Part shown: piece after piece, positions 35,642 through 45,090 of the stretch
Position numbering within the stretch: the stretch's first letter is position 1
How the letters are laid out: each line of letters begins with the position of its first letter
NCBI RefSeq assembly: GCF_001969815.1
Contig: NZ_MRBK01000004.1
Span: forward strand, 248,001-312,000
DNA: 64,000 nucleotides
Source of the DNA: Bacillus swezeyi
GTDB taxonomy: Bacteria; Bacillota; Bacilli; Bacillales; Bacillaceae
Direction of reading: 5' to 3'
Translations under genes and position numbers: made by a program
The notes under the pieces: model-generated
Databases searched by the model: none
Seen by the model: only the letters and a program-made list of their open reading frames with translations
Told to the model about the DNA's origin: nothing

Positions 35642-36791
35642 ATGAAGAAAATCAAATTTTAAAAAAGATCATGTGATTTTTTGGGGTGCCGTCTTTTGTT
35701 TCTGGTTTGCTACAGACAGCATCGGCTTTTCCTACTCAGCGATAGGAATCGTACTGGGGAGCTACGGCGTCATGCAGATTTTACTGCGGTTTCCGTTCGG
35801 TATCCTGTCAGATGTCCTTTCTCCGCTTAGTAAACAGCTGTTGATCAGCGGTTTTGCCATGTCCGTTGAGCTGCTTCATATTTCTGTTTTTCGATTCGTT
35901 CATCATGGTGATCACGGCCAGACTGCTTGCCGGTATGACTGCTGCAATGTGGGTGATGGCAACCGTTTTATACTCGCAGCATTTTACAAAAGATCAGTCC
36001 TCAAAAGCGATGGGCATTCTGCAGTTTTTAACGGTTTTTCCCCCATTTCTCAGCATGGCTGTCAGCGGATACCTCATCCATATGTTCGGCTGGATGTTTC
36101 CGTTTTGGATCGGGGTTGCCGTATCATGCATAGGACTTGTTCTGTCATTTTACATTAAAGATTATGGACCCCGCCAGACGGCCAAGGGGATGGCTCTATC
36201 AGACTACGTCAAACAGACTTGGCATCTCCCTGATTTAAAAGCGCTTATAACACTATCATTTATAGCCCACACCGTGTTATTTATGACCGTGTTCGGCTTC
36301 ACACCGATTTACGAGGAGACGGTCGGAATCGATGAGAAACAGCTGATTTGGGTCATGTGCGCTTTTTTGTTCCGCAAAAGCTGGCATCCGTGTAATGCAT
36401 CTTTTACAAAGTAAAGGCCGCCGATGTACTGATATGGATATCTTATGTGATAACAGCCATTTTTCTTTGCTTGCTGCCGTTTGCCGAGACGTATGTCTGA
36501 TCCACGCTGTGACAGGACTGACATTGGGATTTATTTTTCCGCTATTGGTCAGCAAAGTCGTTCAGTTTGGCACGCCTCAGCTCAAAATGTCTGTGATGGG
36601 TTTCTATCAATCTTTTTATGTGCTTGGTTTTTTTCTTGGCCCGATTGCGGCGGGAAAGGCGGCAGAACAATTCGGACTTCGCGAGGTGTTTTGGTTTGCA
36701 GGCGCTCTGTCATTGGCGGCGGCCGGGGTCATGCTTTTTCAAAGCAGTTTGCGATTCGAGGAAAAAGCAGACGGGGATGATGCCTGCTTTT
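35642..36791 (+). pseudogene. yxlH: MFS transporter pseudogene, YxlH-like
   Basis: Read across three frames this is one MFS gene. Lesions in order: a frameshift after MKKIKF (about 35660); loss of about a dozen codons where FWFAT joins GFSYSAIG (about 35715); a frameshift after GFAMSV (about 35865, GTT-GAG where the next frame gives [12 protein letters not shown]); another near FLF/PQKLAS (about 36373); an in-frame stop at VCNASF (about 36390); and a shift at AETYV/LIHAVTG (about 36493). The last intact part reads [16 protein letters not shown] through [14 protein letters not shown] to QSSLRFEEK. It lies beyond the sigY operon, where B. subtilis has yxlH. It cannot make a working transporter. 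Confidence 0.8.
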
Positions 36792-36797
36792 CGCTTT
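36763..36797. terminator. Convergent terminator at the pseudogene end
   Basis: AAAAGCAG (36763-36770) and CTGCTTTT (36784-36791) form a stem between the pseudogene and the secreted-protein gene on the other strand. Confidence 0.6.
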
Positions 36798-36799
36798 TC

Positions 36800-37231
36800 T
36801 TAATAATAGATTTTAGCAGAACCGGCCGGGTACCAATTGCCGTTCTGCGCTTTTGCCCATCCGTAAACGATACCGCCTGTTTCGATCTTGTCTTTAATCA
36901 GCTCAAGCCTTTCACTCGATTTTGCCTCATGCCTGCTTCCCGTTTTCGCTGCTATTTTCACAGATAAAATATTGTCCTTCAATGTATCAGGCTCTTCATC
37001 AGTGCTTGTCCAGGCGACCCTTTCATAATAAGTCTGATTAAATGGACTTTCCAATCCTTTAATATAAAAGTAGACTGTTTTGCCGGTCACCTTCACATCT
37101 GTATATGCCGTGCTGAAGGGATGAATCGATTCTTGAGAAGCTGACTTTCCGTGTGCCAAAACAGAAGCTCCGCCGACTCCGAGAAGCAACATTCCCATCA
37201 TTAAAACACCGACCGCCAATTTTTTTAACAT
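36800..37231 (-). CDS. Small secreted protein of unknown function
   Basis: 143 residues with a clear signal peptide ([20 protein letters not shown], cleavage near SVLA/HGKSA). The mature part is about 115 residues: [20 protein letters not shown], an aromatic [12 protein letters not shown], a charged central helix ([18 protein letters not shown]), and [20 protein letters not shown] at the end. No cysteine and no catalytic pattern. The ATG follows GGGAGGCATTTTG. It lies between two homologous MFS pseudogene pieces, suggesting it entered or was left behind during a rearrangement. Confidence 0.7.
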   Translation of the reverse strand: MLKKLAVGVLMMGMLLLGVGGASVLAHGKSASQESIHPFSTAYTDVKVTGKTVYFYIKGLESPFNQTYYERVAWTSTDEEPDTLKDNILSVKIAAKTGSRHEAKSSERLELIKDKIETGGIVYGWAKAQNGNWYPAGSAKIYY

Positions 37232-37399
37232 CAAAATGCCTCCCTTTTGTTTCAATTACATGTTTAATTTTACCATTATATCTATTTGTTTCATTGTTGT
37301 ATTTTTGTCTTTTTATTGAAATCAATCAAATCTCATCTGTATCGTAAATACGAGGTGACCTTTCATGTTGAAAAACAGTTTTTCGTACATCAAAATGAA

Positions 37400-37585
37400 A
37401 ATTCATTCTATTCATTTTTTCCACTCGGTTTTATTAGGCTCGATTGGCGGGAAAGGTGGCGGAATCATTCGAATTCGCGAGTTGTTTTGCTTTGTTGGCG
37501 CTTTGTTATCGAAGGCGGCCGGGGGGAGGTTTTTTTAAGCAGTTTGTATTTAAGGATCGGTGCCTTGTCGGATAAAGTAAAATGA
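37400..37585 (+). pseudogene. Second, more decayed copy of the yxlH 3' end
   Basis: Translated in one frame it reads LGSIGGKGGGIIRIRELFCF then VGALLSKAAGGRFF and a stop, against [20 protein letters not shown] and [20 protein letters not shown] in the upstream pseudogene. The DNA also matches, e.g. GCGGGAAAGGTGGC with GCGGGAAAGGCGGC. The upstream AAAATGAAAATTCATTCTAT also aligns with AAAATGTCTGTGATGGGTTT. It has no start and several stops: a relic of a duplication. Confidence 0.65.
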
Positions 37586-37721
37586 ACAATAGATTCTGCA
37601 AGGCAATTTTACTTCTGATGAAACTGGTTTTATTCGATGTATATTAAAATCGTTAAGAAACCAAGTGATGATTAACAATCTTTTGTCTCTCCAGATCTCG
37701 CTGCCAGAGCTTATTTAATTC

Positions 37722-37754
37722 AAAAAAGAAAAAGATCCCTTTAATAAGGATCTT
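37722..37754 (-). terminator. katX terminator
   Basis: AAGATCC and GGATCTT pair across TTATTAAA on the minus strand, followed by a TTTCTTTTTT tract. The stem overlaps the last codons of katX. Confidence 0.8.
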
Positions 37755-39339
37755 CACGATGCCCTTTTTCCTCCGCTTGCTTTGGTGCATCTTCAGCACC
37801 TTCCGCTCCGATCGGCTCCCTGCTGGATGTATTTTGGCTTGAAGCGTGCTTCAAGTCTTCCTCTACTTTGCTTCCATATTCCGCATCACATTGCTTCAGC
37901 ATATCAATCATTTTCGTTTGAATTCTTTGATCACATGGGGCAAGTGTATTGACCAGGTTTGTGATCAGCTCTTCTTTTTCCCAATCATCTAAATGCCTGT
38001 AGGTATCTCCCGCCTGCTTAAAATTATTCTGCCTGTCGATGCTCTCTCGGACCAAATGTCCTTCTACATGCGGCGTGTACTCTTTACCGTCCTGGTTTGC
38101 TTCTTTTAGTCCGTTGATTGTCGAAGGCTCATAGTTTATATGCGGGCTTTGATCTTTCCCCAAGTCTACTTTGTATTGCATCTGCCCTCCCCGCTGATTG
38201 GTTGCCACTCTTTTTTTCGGAGCATTGATCGGCAGCTGCAGATAATTGGCCCCTACTCTGTAGCGCTGTGTATCCGAGTAGGAAAAGGTTCTCCCTTGAA
38301 GCATTTTGTCATCAGAAAAATCGAGCCCGTCCACAAGCACGCCTGTCCCGAACGCGGCCTGTTCCACTTCTGTAAAATAGTCTTCAGGGTTTTTATTCAA
38401 TACCATTCTGCCGACAGGAAGCCATGGAAATTGATCCTCAGGCCAAAGTTTTGTGTCATCAAGCGGATCAAAATCAAGCTCAGGATGTTCGTCATCGCTC
38501 ATGATTTGAACGAATAGCTCCCACTCCGGGTAGTCTCCGCGCTCAATCGCTTCATACAAATCTTGTGTTGCATGATTGAAATTTTTCGCCTGGATCTCTT
38601 CCGCTTCTTTTTGCGTCAAATTTTTAATGCCCTGTTTCGGCTCCCAGTGGTATTTCACAAGAACGGCTTCTCCTTCTTTATTCACCCACTTGTATGTATT
38701 CACGCCAGACCCCTGCATCTGCCGGTAATTGGCCGGGATGCCCCAAGGCGAAAATAAAAAGGTAATCATATGCATGGCTTCCGGGGTATTAGAGATAAAA
38801 TCGAAGATCCTTTCACCATCCTGCAAATTTGTAACAGGATCAGGCTTAAACGCATGGATCAAATCAGGAAACTTTACGGCATCGCGGATAAAGAAGATCT
38901 TCAGATTATTTCCGACCAGATCCCAGTTTCCGTCCTCAGTGTAAAATTTGACCGCGAATCCGCGCGGGTCGCGGAGGGTTTCCGGTGAAGAAATCCCGTG
39001 TGTGACCGTCGAAAAACGGACAAACACAGGTGTTTTTTTGCCTTTTTCTTGAAACAGCTTTGCCCTCGTATACTTTGAAACCGGTTCATCACCGGCTGTC
39101 CCATAAGCCTCAAAATATCCGTGTGCACCGGCTCCCCGCGCATGAACGACCCGTTCCGGAACCCTTTCCCTGTCAAAATGGCTGATCTTTTCTAGAAAAT
39201 CATAGTTCTCCAATGTTGAAGGGCCCCTATTGCCTACGGTTCTGATATTTTGATTGTTTGTAATCGGATGTCCCTGGCGATTTGTCAACGTGTCATCTGT
39301 TTCCATATCGGACTTTTGCTGATTTGTGTTGTGTTCCAC
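37741..39339 (-). CDS. katX: Catalase KatX, spore/germination type
   Basis: A 532-residue monofunctional heme catalase. Distal histidine block [59 protein letters not shown], and the proximal tyrosine block [19 protein letters not shown] charged, Glu-rich C-terminal tail extends beyond KatA length, as in B. subtilis KatX (about 547), the sigma-F-dependent catalase that protects germinating spores. The GTG start follows AAAGGAGTGTAACAA. A possible sigma-F promoter (GAATA, 14 bp, GGTTAAATTA) lies upstream but is uncertain. Confidence 0.9.
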   Translation of the reverse strand: MEHNTNQQKSDMETDDTLTNRQGHPITNNQNIRTVGNRGPSTLENYDFLEKISHFDRERVPERVVHARGAGAHGYFEAYGTAGDEPVSKYTRAKLFQEKGKKTPVFVRFSTVTHGISSPETLRDPRGFAVKFYTEDGNWDLVGNNLKIFFIRDAVKFPDLIHAFKPDPVTNLQDGERIFDFISNTPEAMHMITFLFSPWGIPANYRQMQGSGVNTYKWVNKEGEAVLVKYHWEPKQGIKNLTQKEAEEIQAKNFNHATQDLYEAIERGDYPEWELFVQIMSDDEHPELDFDPLDDTKLWPEDQFPWLPVGRMVLNKNPEDYFTEVEQAAFGTGVLVDGLDFSDDKMLQGRTFSYSDTQRYRVGANYLQLPINAPKKRVATNQRGGQMQYKVDLGKDQSPHINYEPSTINGLKEANQDGKEYTPHVEGHLVRESIDRQNNFKQAGDTYRHLDDWEKEELITNLVNTLAPCDQRIQTKMIDMLKQCDAEYGSKVEEDLKHASSQNTSSREPIGAEGAEDAPKQAEEKGHREDPY

Positions 39340-39452
39340 TTGTTACACTCCTTTATTTGGAATAATCATTAATTTAACCCAATCTAAAAAAGTTATTCGG
39401 CATAATAACAGTGAGCTGATCAATGTTCAAAAAAACGATAATGAATTTTTGT

Positions 39453-39467
39453 TTATAATTATTATAA
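39453..39467 (+). promoter_or_regulatory. Perfect PerR box upstream of katA
   Basis: TTATAATTATTATAA matches the 7-1-7 PerR consensus (TTATAATNATTATAA) at every position. It lies just upstream of the katA -35 element. Confidence 0.92.
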
Positions 39468-39474
39468 ATAAATA

Positions 39475-39502
39475 TTGTTTTTTTCTTGAGAAGTGTTATC
39501 AT
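39475..39502 (+). promoter_or_regulatory. Candidate katA promoter
   Basis: TTGTTT (39475-39480), 16 bp, TATCAT (39497-39502), 38 bp before the ATG. Confidence 0.55.
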
Positions 39503-39539
39503 TATTTTGTAATTAAATTTTACGCGAGGTGATCCTTTA

Positions 39540-40997
39540 ATGACGACAAATCAAAACAACCTGACAACCAGCTGGGGCGCTCCGGTTGGAGACAACCAAA
39601 ATTCAATGACAGCAGGTTCACGGGGGCCGACTCTTATTCAGGACGTCCACCTTCTTGAAAAACTTGCCCATTTCAACAGAGAGCGCGTCCCTGAACGGGT
39701 TGTTCATGCAAAAGGCGCCGGTGCACACGGTTATTTTGAAGTGACAAATGATGTTTCAACATATACTAAAGCTAATTTTTTATCAGAAGTAGGAAAACGC
39801 ACACCTTTGTTTGTTCGTTTTTCAACTGTCGCAGGTGAAAATGGTTCAGCAGATTCCGTTCGCGACCCGCGCGGATTCGCTGTTAAATTTTACACAGAAG
39901 AAGGGAACTATGATCTTGTCGGAAACAACACACCGGTGTTCTTTATCCGCGATGCGATTAAATTCCCCGACTTCATTCATACACAAAAACGCCATCCGGT
40001 CACACATTTAAAAAATCCTGATGCTGTTTGGGATTTCTGGTCATTATCTCCTGAATCCCTGCATCAAGTGACCATCCTGATGTCCGACCGAGGGATTCCA
40101 GCCACTTATCGGCATATGCACGGCTTCGGAAGCCACACATTCAAATGGGTCAATGCCGAAGGCGAAGGCGTTTGGATTAAATATCACTTCAAAACAGAAC
40201 AAGGCATTAAAAATCTGACTGAGGAAGTCGGTACAAAGATTGCAGGTGAAAACCCTGATTATCATACGCAGGATTTATTCGAAGCAATTGAAAAAGGGGA
40301 CTTCCCGGCATGGAAGCTGTATGTTCAGATTATGCCGTTGGAAGATGCGGATACTTACCATTTTGATCCATTTGATGTCACGAAAGTATGGTCGCAAAAA
40401 GATTATCCGCTGATTGAAGTCGGCCGTATGGTGCTCAACCGGAATCCGGAAAACTATTTTGCAGAAGTAGAGCAGGCAACGTTCTCTCCTGGAACATTAG
40501 TGCCGGGAATCGAACCTTCACCTGATAAAATGCTTCAGGGACGCCTGTTTGCATATGCGGATGCACATCGCTACCGCGTAGGAGCAAACCACAACAGCCT
40601 GCCTATCAACCGTCCGAAGGCTGAGGTTCATAACTATCAGCGCGACGGACAAATGCGCTTTGACAACAATGGCGGCGGTTCTGTCTATTATGAACCGAAC
40701 AGCTTCGGAGGACCGGCTGAATCACCTGAAAATAAAACAACGGCTTATCCGGTATCAGGGGCGGCTGACAGCTCAGCTTACGACCAAAACGATCACTATA
40801 CGCAGGCAGGCGATTTATACCGCCTCTTAAGCGAAGAAGAGCGCACACGCCTTGTCAGCAATATCGTAGGTTCGATGAAACAAGTAACAAAAGATGACAT
40901 TAAGCTTCGCCAGATTCAGCATTTTTATCAAGCAGATCCTGAGTATGGCAAACGCGTTGCAGAAGGACTGAATTTATCCGTTCCGCAAGAAGTTTAA
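39540..40997 (+). CDS. katA: Vegetative catalase KatA
   Basis: A 485-residue heme catalase that breaks down hydrogen peroxide. The start [20 protein letters not shown] is characteristic of KatA. Distal His in [40 protein letters not shown], and proximal Tyr in [33 protein letters not shown] precedes the ATG. Regulated by PerR through the perfect box upstream. Followed by a PerR-type regulator and a second ferrochelatase on the same strand. Confidence 0.95.
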   Translation: MTTNQNNLTTSWGAPVGDNQNSMTAGSRGPTLIQDVHLLEKLAHFNRERVPERVVHAKGAGAHGYFEVTNDVSTYTKANFLSEVGKRTPLFVRFSTVAGENGSADSVRDPRGFAVKFYTEEGNYDLVGNNTPVFFIRDAIKFPDFIHTQKRHPVTHLKNPDAVWDFWSLSPESLHQVTILMSDRGIPATYRHMHGFGSHTFKWVNAEGEGVWIKYHFKTEQGIKNLTEEVGTKIAGENPDYHTQDLFEAIEKGDFPAWKLYVQIMPLEDADTYHFDPFDVTKVWSQKDYPLIEVGRMVLNRNPENYFAEVEQATFSPGTLVPGIEPSPDKMLQGRLFAYADAHRYRVGANHNSLPINRPKAEVHNYQRDGQMRFDNNGGGSVYYEPNSFGGPAESPENKTTAYPVSGAADSSAYDQNDHYTQAGDLYRLLSEEERTRLVSNIVGSMKQVTKDDIKLRQIQHFYQADPEYGKRVAEGLNLSVPQEV

Positions 40998-41012
40998 TAA
41001 AATATTTAACAT

Positions 41013-41048
41013 TTGACGCTTATTCTCAGTTATATTCTCATTTTCTCA
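41013..41048 (+). promoter_or_regulatory. Three TTCTCA direct repeats before the PerR-like gene
   Basis: ATTCTCA (41022-41028), ATTCTCA (41034-41040) and TTTCTCA (41042-41048) follow a TTGACG -35-like element (41013-41018). ATTCTCA equals a Fur-type half site (ATTNTCA). No clear -10 fits, so promoter use is uncertain. Confidence 0.35.
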
Positions 41049-41051
41049 TAA

Positions 41052-41083
41052 CAGGCACCCGTCATTTTTAAAACGGGTGCCTG
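41052..41083 (+). terminator. 11-bp perfect hairpin between katA and the PerR-like gene
   Basis: CAGGCACCCGT and ACGGGTGCCTG form a perfect stem. CCCTTAATC, not a T run, follows, so katA transcripts may end, be trimmed, or read through here into the regulator. Confidence 0.55.
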
Positions 41084-41115
41084 CCCTTAATCTAGAATGG
41101 CAGGGGATGTTACGT

Positions 41116-41532
41116 GTGGAAGAAGAGCAGCTCGTTCCATTATTAAAAAAAAGCGGCTTGCGGGTAACGGCTCAACGGGTGCTGATTTTAAAAACAATCA
41201 TTTCTTTGAATGGCCACCCCTCGGCGGAAGATATTCATCGTGAACTGCCATACATGAGTCTGCCGACGATATACAGCAATCTGAAGTTATTTGTGAAGCT
41301 AGGCATTTTAAACGAACTGCCTTATGGAGACGGTAAAAGCAAGTATGAAATGTTTAAAACGCAGCATTATCATGTCATCTGTAAATCATGCGGAAAGATG
41401 GTTGATTTAGAGTATCCTCACCTCAAAGAGGTTGAGCATGCAGCCGCTCAAATAACGCATTTTAAGGTTAACACGCATTATTTAGGGATTTACGGAGTCT
41501 GTACGACATGTCAAGATTTGCAGCAGAGGTGA
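41116..41532 (+). CDS. PerR-type Fur-family peroxide regulator (extra paralogue)
   Basis: 138 residues from the GTG at 41116, six bases after AGGGGATG; a longer frame from 41077 starts inside a hairpin. Winged helix: [20 protein letters not shown] and [17 protein letters not shown]. Structural zinc cysteines are in CKSCGK and CTTCQD. Aligned to B. subtilis PerR, the regulatory ligands are H34 (H37), E78 (D85), H84 (H91), H86 (H93) and D97 (D104). The Asp at 97, which distinguishes PerR from Fur-like peroxide-insensitive proteins, is kept, while Asp85 is replaced by Glu. B. licheniformis is reported to have more than one PerR-like protein. Co-transcribed with the ferrochelatase eight bases downstream. 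Confidence 0.85.
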   Translation: MEEEQLVPLLKKSGLRVTAQRVLILKTIISLNGHPSAEDIHRELPYMSLPTIYSNLKLFVKLGILNELPYGDGKSKYEMFKTQHYHVICKSCGKMVDLEYPHLKEVEHAAAQITHFKVNTHYLGIYGVCTTCQDLQQR

Positions 41533-41539
41533 AGAACAA

Positions 41540-42484
41540 ATGGAACGAAAAAAAATAGGCTTGCTCGTCATGGCCTATGGAACCCCTTATCAAGAGGAAG
41601 ATATCATTCCGTATTACACGCATATCCGTCATGGAAAAAGGCCGTCCGATGACATGATTGACGATTTAAAAAACCGCTACAAGCATATCGGCGGGATCTC
41701 TCCGCTTGCCAAAATTACGCTGGCTCAGGCCAAAAAACTGGAAGAAGCCTTAAACTCGCGGCAAAACAAAGTGGAATTTGTCATGTATCTCGGTTTAAAA
41801 CACATGTCCCCATTTATCGAAGATGCGGTTGAACAAATGAAGCGGGATCAAATGGAAGAAGCCATTTCCATCGTCCTAGCCCCCCACTACTCTACCTTTA
41901 GCACCGAAGTCTACAATCGCCGCGCCCAAAAGGCCGCAGAAGAAATCGGCGGACCGCGGATCATATCAATTGATGAGTGGCACCAGGAAGAGGGCTTTAT
42001 TCGTTATTGGACAGAAGAAATCAGCCGGATTCTGAAGCAAATGTCTGAAGATGAATTGAAAGAAACGGTTGTCGTTTGTTCAGCCCACAGCTTGCCGGAA
42101 AAGATCAAGGAACACGGTGATCCCTATCCCGAGCAGCTTGAGGAAACAGCAAAACAGATCGCGGAACATCTGTCATTTGACCAGGTTGCTGTCGGCTGGC
42201 AAAGCGAAGGCAACACGCCTGACCCTTGGCTCGGCCCTGATGTCCAGGATCTAACACGAGAACTTTATCGGAAAGGCTTCCAGTCATTCGTTTATGCCCC
42301 AGTCGGATTCGTGTCTGACCACTTGGAAGTTCTTTATGATAATGACTATGAATGTAAAGTGATCACGGACGAGCTGGGCGCCCATTATTACCGTCCGCCA
42401 ATGCCGAACACGGACCCGCGGTTTATTGAGATGCTTGCCGGCGTTGTCCTGCAAAAAACACCGGCAAAAACGAAACTGGTTTAA
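41540..42484 (+). CDS. Ferrochelatase (coproporphyrin III type), extra HemH paralogue
   Basis: 314 residues, a soluble monofunctional ferrochelatase inserting Fe2+ into coproporphyrin III (Firmicute route) for heme. [20 protein letters not shown] at the start, GGISPLA, the metal-site His in [40 protein letters not shown] and Glu in [14 protein letters not shown]. Close to but distinct from B. subtilis HemH, and placed away from hemEHY, so it is probably a second copy serving the adjacent heme-dependent catalase under peroxide control. CAGAGGTGAAGAACAA precedes the ATG. Confidence 0.88.
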   Translation: MERKKIGLLVMAYGTPYQEEDIIPYYTHIRHGKRPSDDMIDDLKNRYKHIGGISPLAKITLAQAKKLEEALNSRQNKVEFVMYLGLKHMSPFIEDAVEQMKRDQMEEAISIVLAPHYSTFSTEVYNRRAQKAAEEIGGPRIISIDEWHQEEGFIRYWTEEISRILKQMSEDELKETVVVCSAHSLPEKIKEHGDPYPEQLEETAKQIAEHLSFDQVAVGWQSEGNTPDPWLGPDVQDLTRELYRKGFQSFVYAPVGFVSDHLEVLYDNDYECKVITDELGAHYYRPPMPNTDPRFIEMLAGVVLQKTPAKTKLV

Positions 42485-42955
42485 TACAGCCGCTGCAAAA
42501 TGATGAAGGCCCATCTCGGATATACAAGAGCAGAAGGAGAAGCCGTCACAATGATAGCTTCTGCCTTCCCGCTTTGTCTACGCATATCCTGCTTAAAGTG
42601 CTGCCGCGAAAACCCCCATCTCAGTCATCACTAACATTACCGAATGGCTGCCAACCATCCTCAAGGGCACCGATCCCCCCTTCAATTTTAAAGATTGACT
42701 TATGAATCCCCTGAAAAACAAAAAAGCCAATAACCATTTTCCAGACATGAATTTGTTGAATGTTCACATCGATAAATTCTTTTTTTGCAGTTTGATAAGA
42801 CAAAAGATCTTGATGGTCATGCGCTTCTCCTCATATTTATGCCATTTGTCATAATCATCAGCTTACACCCGCTTCCAACTTATCTCATGATTATTCAGAT
42901 AATTCAGTTTTCTGTGCTATGATCTCCCTAATTCCAATAAAAGGGAGGTATGAGG
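42485..42955. other. Intergenic region between hemH paralogue and pectate lyase
   Basis: Apart from the hydrolase remnant on the minus strand, I see no gene. A TATGAT -10-like box near 42918 with TTCAGA upstream may be the pectate lyase promoter, but the spacing (18 bp) is long. Confidence 0.4.
42545..42803 (-). pseudogene. Alpha/beta-hydrolase remnant
   Basis: A 60-codon frame from TTG at 42803 contains KEFIDVNIQQIHVWK, the usual opening of an alpha/beta hydrolase, and FKIEGGIGALEDGWQPFGNV, resembling the oxyanion-loop region (E-x-G-I-G...W-x-P). After its stop another frame continues GSTLSRICVDKAGRQKL, like the R-V-C-x-Y-D-R-A-G-x-G-x-S strand of the same family. The missing residues and frame changes indicate a decayed N-terminal piece. 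No ribosome binding site is convincing. Confidence 0.4.
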
Positions 42956-42982
42956 ATGTCCATTCTACACCGTCCACCTTGA
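42956..42982 (+). CDS. Eight-residue upstream ORF in the pectate lyase leader
   Basis: ATG followed by SILHRPP and TGA, behind a strong AAGGGAGGT with six-base spacing. Its stop lies one base before the cre site and 52 bases before the lyase start. It may be a leader peptide, or chance; no homologue is known to me. Confidence 0.3.
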   Translation: MSILHRPP

Positions 42983-42983
42983 T

Positions 42984-42997
42984 TGTAAGCGCTTTCC
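42984..42997 (+). promoter_or_regulatory. cre site in the pectate lyase leader
   Basis: TGTAAGCGCTTTCC matches 13 of 14 positions of TGWAANCGNTNWCA (last base differs) and lies 37 bp before the lyase start, a place where CcpA would act as a roadblock. Confidence 0.75.
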
Positions 42998-43034
42998 TTA
43001 CGGTCATAAAAAACGAAAAAATAGGAGGAAAACA

Positions 43035-44051
43035 ATGAAGAAAATCATAAGTCTCATGTTTATCTTTGTATTAGGGGTTATCGGAGCGTTAACACCAGCG
43101 GTATCTGCAGAAGCCGCTGCTTCTGCCAAGGTCAGTCCGCTGGCCGACTTCGGCTTGAAAGGCTTCGCTTCTTTAAACGGAGGAACCACCGGCGGAGAAG
43201 GCGGACAGACGGTAACCGTGACAACGGGAGACCAGATCATCGCAGCGTTAAAGAATAAAAGTTCGAATACGCCTTTAAAAATTTATGTCAATGGTACAAT
43301 TACAACCTCCAATACATCAGCATCAAAAATTGACATCAAAGATGTTTCAGATGTGTCGATTGTCGGCTCTGGAACAAAAGGCGAATTCAAGGGCATCGGC
43401 ATTAAAGTGTGGCGCGCAGAAAACGTCATCATCCGCAACTTAAAAATTCATGAAGTCGCATCAGGCGATAAAGATGCGATCAGCATCGAAGGGCCTTCCA
43501 GTAATATTTGGGTCGATCATAATGAACTGTATCACAGCTTGAATGTAGATAAAGATCACTATGACGGATTATTCGATGTCAAAAAAGACGCGAAATACAT
43601 TACATTCTCCTGGAACTATGCCCATGACGCATGGAAATCCATGCTGATGGGGTCATCAGACAGCGATAATAACAATCGGACCATTACGTTCCACCACAAT
43701 TGGTTTGAAAATCTGAATTCCCGCGTTCCCGCATTCCGGTTCGGTGAAGGCCACCTTTACAACAACTATTACAGCAATATCATTGAAAGCGGTGTCAATT
43801 CGAGAATGGGGGCACGCCTCAAAATTGAAAACAACCTCTTTGAAAACGCCAAAGATCCGATCGTTGCCTGGTACAGCAGTTCGCCCGGCTATTGGGACGT
43901 GTCCAACAACAAATTTGTCAACTCAACAGGCAGCATGCCGACTTCTTCAACAACAACCTACAATCCGCCGTACAGCTACTCACTCGATAATGTAGACAAT
44001 GTCAAATCGATCGTCATGCAAAATGCCGGGGTCGGCAAAATCAATCCTTAA
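43035..44051 (+). CDS. Secreted pectate lyase, polysaccharide lyase family 1
   Basis: 338 residues with a signal peptide ([20 protein letters not shown]... cleaved after AEA). A PL1 parallel beta-helix: [27 protein letters not shown] (vWiDH motif), [19 protein letters not shown] with the calcium-binding aspartates, [23 protein letters not shown] with the catalytic Arg in RVPAFR, and [10 protein letters not shown]. It cleaves polygalacturonate by beta-elimination outside the cell. AGGAGGAAAACA precedes the ATG. Under CcpA through the cre site. Confidence 0.93.
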   Translation: MKKIISLMFIFVLGVIGALTPAVSAEAAASAKVSPLADFGLKGFASLNGGTTGGEGGQTVTVTTGDQIIAALKNKSSNTPLKIYVNGTITTSNTSASKIDIKDVSDVSIVGSGTKGEFKGIGIKVWRAENVIIRNLKIHEVASGDKDAISIEGPSSNIWVDHNELYHSLNVDKDHYDGLFDVKKDAKYITFSWNYAHDAWKSMLMGSSDSDNNNRTITFHHNWFENLNSRVPAFRFGEGHLYNNYYSNIIESGVNSRMGARLKIENNLFENAKDPIVAWYSSSPGYWDVSNNKFVNSTGSMPTSSTTTYNPPYSYSLDNVDNVKSIVMQNAGVGKINP

Positions 44052-44063
44052 GTGGTGTCAGAC

Positions 44064-44098
44064 GGAAACGCTTGGGTTTTCCCGGGCGTTTCTTTTTT
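44064..44098. terminator. Terminator between pectate lyase and yxkO
   Basis: GAAACGC and GCGTTTC with an inner GGG/CCC pairing, then TTTTTT. It ends at the convergent yxkO stop. Confidence 0.88.
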
Positions 44099-44939
44099 AT
44101 ACCTCATACTCTTTCCACACCCTTGGCAGCCATTCAGAAAGCTCATGGGCAAGCAGTGTATGAGCAGATCTCGTCTTCGTCCATTCATCCGCACAAGCGC
44201 CATGCAGATGGACGGCATTTAGCACCGCTTCTTTCGGATTCTCATGGCAGCAAAGCATTCCCAAAATCATCCCGGTTAACGTATCACCGGTTCCTCCCTT
44301 TGCCAGCGCACTGCCGCCAGTTTGATTTTTCCAGCACTCTCCGTCAGGAAATGCGGTGATCGTCTCATTTCCTTTCAGAATAATCGTGACGCCCAGTTGT
44401 GCCGCATATGTTTTAGCCAGTGAAATACGGTCTTTCTGAACATCTTGGACAGACAGGCCTGTAATTCTTGAAAACTCACCTGGATGCGGCGTCAGAATAG
44501 TGGGGGCTTTGCGAAGGGGATACGACCTTTTTGACAGAGCTCCCGCATCAAGGACAACCGGGCAGTCTTCCTCCAATACCCGTTCAACGGCTTGTTCAGT
44601 CGTTTGTGAAGGCGAGAGCCCCGGGCCTATTGCAATCACGCGGTAATGTTCATCAAATCTGCCTTCGGCTGTCTTTTCTAAGCCGTCCCGCCAATATGTC
44701 GCTTCAGGGAGAACGGGAACGATCAGCGGAATAGCACTGCCGCTTGTGCCGATTACAAGCTTTCCAATGCCGCTGCGCATGGCGCCCATTCCGGCAAGAA
44801 GTGCTGCTCCAGGCATATCATGGCTCCCGGCAAATAAAAGACCTGTGCCGTATGCTCCTTTATGACTGTCATTCTCTCTTTTCGGCAACGCGGATTTCAC
44901 ACGTTCTTTCGTCCAAATCGGCAGACTTTCTTCAGACAT
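44097..44939 (-). CDS. yxkO: ADP-dependent NAD(P)HX dehydratase YxkO (NnrD)
   Basis: 280 residues, ribokinase-like fold. It repairs hydrated NADH/NADPH at the cost of ADP or ATP. Blocks: HKGAYGTGLLFAGSHDMPGA, AMRSGIGKLVIGT, IAIGPGL, VLDAGAL, PTILTPHPGEFSRITG, IILKGNETI and GGSALAKGGTGDTLTGMILG with the catalytic aspartate. The ATG at 44939 (MSEESLPIWTKE) matches the B. subtilis start; an in-frame TTG farther out is unlikely. It lies directly downstream of cydABCD as in B. subtilis. Confidence 0.92.
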   Translation of the reverse strand: MSEESLPIWTKERVKSALPKRENDSHKGAYGTGLLFAGSHDMPGAALLAGMGAMRSGIGKLVIGTSGSAIPLIVPVLPEATYWRDGLEKTAEGRFDEHYRVIAIGPGLSPSQTTEQAVERVLEEDCPVVLDAGALSKRSYPLRKAPTILTPHPGEFSRITGLSVQDVQKDRISLAKTYAAQLGVTIILKGNETITAFPDGECWKNQTGGSALAKGGTGDTLTGMILGMLCCHENPKEAVLNAVHLHGACADEWTKTRSAHTLLAHELSEWLPRVWKEYEV

Positions 44940-45001
44940 CTTCACTTCACACCTTTTAAACAAACGTTTAATTAAGTTCTATTGAATCATACCTTTATAC
45001 A

Positions 45002-45082
45002 TCCTGCAAAATGTATAAGATCCCCCAAACATTTGCAGGAATAAAATGCGGAAGAGACAGCTTCACCATCTGAAGCTGTCTC
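45002..45082 (-). terminator. Hairpins after cydD
   Basis: GAGACAGCTTCA/TGAAGCTGTCTC (45054-45082) is a perfect 12-bp stem eight bases after the cydD stop; no long T run follows. A second stem, TCCTGCAAA/TTTGCAGGA (45002-45041), lies just before yxkO. Confidence 0.6.
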
Positions 45083-45090
45083 CAAAATCT

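Noticed and set aside
41077-41115. Upstream GTG start for the PerR-like regulator
   Set aside because: The codon lies in the arm of a perfect hairpin without a Shine-Dalgarno; GTG 41116 follows AGGGGATG.
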